Shown: one piece after another, positions 58,467-64,000 of the stretch
Position numbering within the stretch: position 1 is the first letter of the stretch
Layout: every line of letters begins with the position of its first letter
NCBI RefSeq assembly: GCF_040436345.1
Contig: NC_133227.1
Span: 25,418,671 to 25,482,670 of the forward strand
From: Pagrus major
Lineage: Eukaryota; Chordata; Actinopteri; Spariformes; Sparidae
DNA length: 64,000 bases
Direction: 5' to 3'
The notes under the pieces: model-generated
Databases searched by the model: none
Seen by the model: the letters and a program-made list of their open reading frames with translations, nothing else
Told to the model about the DNA's origin: nothing
Translations under genes and position numbers: made by a program

Positions 58467-61337
58467 CAAGCAAAGCAATACAACCGATATGCATTGCAAC
58501 TTTGCCCCAGTAGGCAGCCAGAAACATGGCTTTGGTCTTTCCAGAAAGTCAGCTGACTTACTGTCCTGCCTTCTCTCTCTGTCTCTCTCTCTCTCCCGCC
58601 TACATCTATCTTACACTCCCACGCCCACACACACACAAACACACACACAAACACGGATGCACTCACACATCACTGGATTTTTGGCAAACAGGCAGCTCCT
58701 GTTTAGAGAAGTATCACAGTTAAACGGATTTTGATTACATTAAACAAGAATGAATAAATGTCTCCAACAGTGTTGTTCCAACAGTGGGGGTTTGGTGTTC
58801 AGTATTCAGATCCTCTACTTAAGTAAAAAATAGGATTTAAACACTGGAAATCGATATTAAGAACAAAGGTCATGCATTGGAAAAAAAGAAGAAAAAAGGC
58901 CCTTGTGCAATCCAATCACCAGAGTTAATGTTTGCAGTGTGTGTCTGCAGCTATGCTGAAATGAATATGTTGCAACTTTATGTTTCTTTGGCTCAGTTTT
59001 TAGAGAGTGTTGTGCATATGGTCAGGTTAGGTTTCAGGCACAGAAACCTCTCTGTAGTGGTTAGGAAAAGATCATGTTTCAATACAGCTGGAGATTCCAC
59101 TGGTGTCACATATACACATGTTGACTCAGAGAAAAGCAGACGTTGCAGGCTAACTACCGTAGCAGCCTTGTCGTCCAGGTCTAGTGCCACCACCGTCCAC
59201 AACACATAAACAGTTATTGTCAATGTGATATGACTGCGTTGTAGAAATGTTAATTTGAACTGATCCGTGGTTTGCAGAAACGTAAACTACCAGCATTTTA
59301 TTCAGGCTGTGAGTGTTATAGTATTAAGTATTATATCGGATTAATATTACCGATGCATTCACGTGTACATAAATAGCAATATACTGTTTGAACAAGTCGA
59401 GGTGGAGATATTTTGAACATTTTTATATATTTTGAGTTGTATAATCTGTAACAATGTTTTATTGTTTTATGAGATCATCGTGTGTGAGAAGTAACTCGTA
59501 ACTATAGCTGACAAATGAATGTCTTGTTTGGTAGTGTAGAAGGATACATCGCATAAAATGGAAATATTTAAAGGAGCACTGTGTAGTTTTGGGGGAGGAA
59601 TTTTAATCAGAAGGAAAAAAATCTCTTATTGATTGATTTTTATGCCTAAACAAACAAAATAAACAAAAGTTTACCGTCATGACTGAATAAACTGAACTAA
59701 CAAACTGACCTTAAAAGACAACACAATTTCGCAGTTTTACTTTGTTTATATTTGGCGGACCCTGCCACCTTTTTAGCTTCAAACAGTGTTCTGGACCTTA
59801 TTTTCCTCTGAGAACAACTTATTTATTGAGTTTTGAAAAAAAAGTTTTTATTATTACCTCAATAACATTATAAATATTACTAGTAAAGTAAAGTACTAGC
59901 CTTAGTAAATATACTAAGTTACACTCCAGTGCTGGTTTCCAACTGTGCTTGACAAAGATTTTTATCAGTGTTTGTTTAAATGGTTTTGGTTTTCTTACTG
60001 AGGTGTGTTCAGTATTCATCACAGCACTTGTACTGGCTTGATGTGCATGATGTCATACAAATAAAATACACTTAGTACACTGGAGCATTTCATAGCCTAC
60101 AACAATGAACATCTCTGCCACATGAGTTAGCCTCTTAACATGCAGTGGCATGAAGATGCTGTCGAGCAGCACGGGGGTTTGTCATCTGACCACGTCCAGT
60201 TGAATCCTCACTTTACTTAACACCCGCCATAAAAAAACAAACAGAAACAGTAAAATGATAATAAATCCCAAAGAGTTGCTGTCAAAAAATGATGACAACT
60301 GTAATCTAAAGGGTTAAAGGTTAGTAACCTTTATTTAGGGTATCGCAGTTTCAGGCTTGTGATTGTGCGTGTGTTTGTAGACATTGTATTAATAATAACT
60401 ACGACAATAACTTTATAGTATGGTACTTTTCTAAACATAGTTATAACGTGCCTTAACAAAGTACATGAGAGACTTTCAAAAAGTAAAACCAGATAAATTA
60501 GATAAAGTAGTAAATAGATAATACAAAATCATTCAAGTCTGTCACAAGCCAGCATTGAAAGTTGTGGTTTTTGGGGACATTGAAAAGAAAAAATCCAGGA
60601 ATAGCTCTGAAGATTGTGAAGTTTTAATAAAAAGTACAATATTGGTCTTCAAAACGTAGTGGAGTGAAAATATAAAGTAGCAGAAAATGGAAAAAACTTA
60701 AGTAAAGAATGTGTACAGTATAGTTTTTGAGTAGATGCGTCGCCCAACTGCTTTTTACGGCCGTTAAGATAATGCAGGTGGGATGAAAAACAGGTGTGAG
60801 TAATCTTCAACGTTACACAGAAACAGGGGTGTTCTGGGAAAGAAAATCAGGCCTGGACTTCTCCTCTTGGACCTGCCCGGGTCTTCCTCTTCCTCATTAC
60901 CGCTCCACTGTGAACACAAGCGCTCTGCTGGAAACAACTTTTCAACTGATCCCAGCGGGCCCAAGTATACTATTAGCTACTAGCACCAGGGACCCTGATA
61001 ATATAAACATTTAAATGAACTAAATCTAATTCGACTGTGTAGAGCATCAGTCTGCAGGTTTTAACAGGCACCTTTATCAGGTACGTCCTGCTGTTTTGTT
61101 TTGATATGTCCTGGCAGTGTCAAGAAGATATGTTGAACATCTAAAACATAAAACACAAGAAGGTTTCATTGCTGCAAGACAAGTGTTAAGACTCATATGT
61201 ATTTGACCCCTGTGGACTCTTTCTGCCTCCTGCAGTGCGCTTGTGTCCACAAGCTCTTTACAGCCTCTTTTCATAGACTGCTCTGGCGTTTCCCGTAAAT
61301 CAGCAGGCTAATCACCACGGCTTGTTTCACTCTGTCT

Positions 61338-61384
61338 CACACACACACACAAACACACACACCGCACACACACACACACACACC
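61338..61384. repeat. (AC)n microsatellite
   Basis: AC run with two interruptions. Confidence 0.95.
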
Positions 61385-63972
61385 AAGCTCCATGTCGCTG
61401 TCAGAGACACACCCACAGATACTCACACAGACAGAAGAGTATCCACAAACATGTATAAATTTTATCAGTCTCCCGCCCTCAAGCCCTCACACGCAGCCAG
61501 ATACCGAACTAATCGTGCAGGCTCGATTCATCACGTATTGATGGATGATTAATCTATAACTCAGATAGTATCAGTTTGTGTAGTGTGATGCTGAATCATG
61601 GTTCAGATTTATTGATCTAGTAAATAACTGAGCGATAACACGTAACTTGCTTTTATCAAACGTCCTCGGCGGCGTTTATAACTGGTTATGAAACAGTCAG
61701 AATTTGACACCGATCTCTTTATGTGACCCACATAAGATCAGCATCTCTCTTCGGGAGACGGATGAAGAAATTATAGCATGGATAACTGAGATAAGCCCCC
61801 CAATTGGCGTCTTGCTCTCATTCCACTTCCTGTCATTGTCTCTATCTCAGATTAATAGTGAGTTAACAACTGCCAGACCTTTCTCCTGAACTGCTCCAGC
61901 ATGCCACAGTTTGGCAGTTCTTTAATTCCCAAACCTGCGTCTTCCAGACAGTGGTGGAAAGAAGTACTCAGATCCATCCTTTACTTCAGTAAAAGTACTT
62001 ATACCTCACTGTAAAAACACTCGACTACAAGTAAAAGTCCTGCTTTTAAAACTTTACGTGAGTAAAAATATGTAGCTATTATCAGCAACATGCAATTAAA
62101 GTTTAAAAAGTACTCTATTATCTCATTAGATTGTCATTACTGCTGCATTAAAGTGAGTGTTGCATTTCACTGCTGTAGATGTTTAAGGTTGTGCTAATTT
62201 TAACAACTTTATATAGTTTTGGGTGGTTTAATCTCCAGCATTACAACATATTCTTTAAGATGACTGTATGTTTGTAGCGTGGCTGTCCTGTGAAAACCAA
62301 AGATCTCGCCAGGATAAAATGCTAGCACTTAAAGTTTCTGCAAACAATTTCCAGCCGTGTTTGTGGCGACCAAACCGGGTGTTTTTAACAAGACCTAAAC
62401 ATGTATTTTAAGCCAAACCATGATGTTTTTCTAACCCTAACTGAGGGCTTTTTGTGCACGTAACCACAGCGTTGTGACAAGCTCCTACTCAAAAGCTGCC
62501 AAACACTGCAGCTGCTGCTGGAAGGCGAGCAGACACAACCCCAGCCTGCAACTCTGGTTTTTAAGTAGAGTCATATCAGGGCTCAAGGTTAAAAAGTGCT
62601 TCACTTTAATAAGATTAAAAAAAAACAAAATGATAAAATATACAAGAAAAGCAAAATCAGCTAATTCAAACCAATAAAATAAGCAGGCAAATCAGATCAA
62701 ATCAAGATATGCTTTCCAATAAAAGTACGTTTTTAGAGTCTGAAAAAAAACAAGAGAGAAATATAAAACTGACCCTAAAGAAATGTAAAGTTGCGACATA
62801 AAGACACGTGAAGATTTTAGTTATCTGTGATTTTGCAGAAACGTACTTTGCCAACATTTAGTCTGGCGATTTGGTTGTTTCATGACCTCAGAAAAATGGC
62901 TAATCCAAGAGGCTTTTTGAATCGTTTGTTATAAGAAGAGGAAGGAGAACTTTCTCAACACTTAAAGGAACACGTCATCCAACATCAACACATCTTGAGA
63001 TACCTGGTTTAAACTAAACAGGAAGGGTTTGAAAATCTACAAAGTATCTAGTAGCTAAAGCTGTCAGACAAATGTAGTAGAGTCAAAATAATATTTGTAT
63101 AAAGTTGAATTAAATTAAAACACTCAAGCAAATTACATGTACCTAGAATTTGTGATAAAAACAGTACTTGAGTGATAGTAATTAGTTACACTGCGCCACT
63201 GTTTTCAGCTGATATCACTTATTGACTCCAATAACTAGCCGGGAAAACTCCGGCTGTGAGCGGTGAGGGATTCACGTGGTAATGACTGTACTGCGGGGAG
63301 CCATTGTTGCCTTGCAGTCTGAGTCATTATGAAACTAAATCATAACTAGACCGAATAATATTTTATTTTAGACGCTGGGATTAATTAGTTGAGTCATAAA
63401 ATCAAAAAAGGCAGTATGAGCTGGCAGTCTCTATTTCTATCTTCCACGGTTGGTAACCCACATTTCTCTAGAGTAGTGTCACTCATTACACCAGATAGTA
63501 TTACAATATGTGACACCATTGTTTTTGAGGTGTCTTTCATTCATTCAGCAGATAGTTTTTCCCAGTCGGTTAAACATGCCCTGAAACTGTGGCTCAATTT
63601 ATCGAACATCTGACCAAAAAACTGGAAAAAAAAACAGTTAATCATTTTGTCAAAACCCCACAAATCTCCCTCAAAATGAAACACTCCACTACAAACTATG
63701 TTCTGCTTTGTGCTTGCTGTACGAGTGGCAGTCTGGAGATTCGTTTTTGATACTTGAGCTTCAAGTTTTCAGAAATGTGTGCATTGTAGGTCCATTTTTT
63801 GTGTGTACACCATGGAGAATAAAAGGGAAGCTCAGCGTTGGTCATATGCATTAAGTCATACGCCCCAGCTGTAATCAGTTGACAGCCTGCCGATGCAAAC
63901 ATCGTTACCAATCAGTCTCACACCACTCCCCACATTTACTCATAACCACTCCTGCTCAAAAGCTTCCAAACA

Positions 63973-63999
63973 CTGCTGCTGCTGCTGCTGCTGCTGCTG
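63973..63999. repeat. (CTG)n microsatellite at the window edge
   Basis: About nine CTG units, cut by the window end. Confidence 0.9.
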
Positions 64000-64000
64000 G

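Larger units (their letters stand above)
55700..64000. other. Gene-poor region with microsatellites and interspersed repeats
   Basis: No multi-exon gene recognised on either strand. Longest frames lie in dinucleotide repeats or lack splice and homology support. An AAGTA-rich repeat copy sits at about 61955-62060 (GTGGTGGAAAGAAGTACTCA). Confidence 0.6.

Noticed and set aside
58113-58734. 147-codon and neighbouring frames with Cys-Val and His-Thr runs
   Set aside because: Created by TG and AC microsatellites.
1-64000. CRISPR arrays, rRNA, tRNA or bacterial operons
   Set aside because: None seen; the sequence is vertebrate-type nuclear DNA, and tandem repeats present lack spacer structure.

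Overview
The window looks like ray-finned (teleost) fish nuclear DNA: spliced genes with short AT-rich introns, vertebrate GT-AG sites, many CA, ATT and ATCT microsatellites, and fish-type mobile elements (LINE, hAT, TTAA-flanked miniature elements). No prokaryotic genes, CRISPR arrays or rRNA were seen. All calls come from reading the sequence by eye; identities are qualitative.

Positions 1-37,200 (+ strand) hold a tandem array of OCTN-type carnitine/organic-cation transporters (SLC22A4/SLC22A5 family). Gene A (1-4580) enters from the left as exons 3-10. Genes B (5944-11270), C (21048-27291) and D (30151-36783) are complete, each with ten coding exons of identical lengths and 559 codons. A broken copy (13585-18010) lies between B and C. 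The stretch from intron 7 of A to just past B was duplicated as a block to give this pseudogene plus C; LINE, TTAA-element and LTR-like insertions then enlarged the copy. B, C and D all end in Ser-Lys-Leu; A does not.

Positions 37,200-55,700 are an irf1 neighbourhood on the - strand, the same OCTN-IRF1 order seen in other vertebrates. A normal nine-coding-exon irf1 (292 aa) lies at 54745-51808. Beside it, at 42630-37857, is what I consider the main discovery: an apparently intact irf1-derived gene. It has lost the start of the DNA-binding domain, gained a short first exon coding for Met-Gly-Asn-Thr-Val-Ser (a myristoylation-type N-terminus), multiplied the irf1 exon-3 / exon-8 pair three times in frame-neutral units, and kept recognisable versions of irf1 exons 4, 5, 9 and 10. 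Duplicated flanking blocks (37211/44150 and 50060/55440) and a further exon-3-like exon at 48045-47935 suggest three former tandem irf1 units.

Positions 55,700-64,000 contain microsatellites and interspersed repeats and no gene I can support, apart from one weak exon candidate at 56650.
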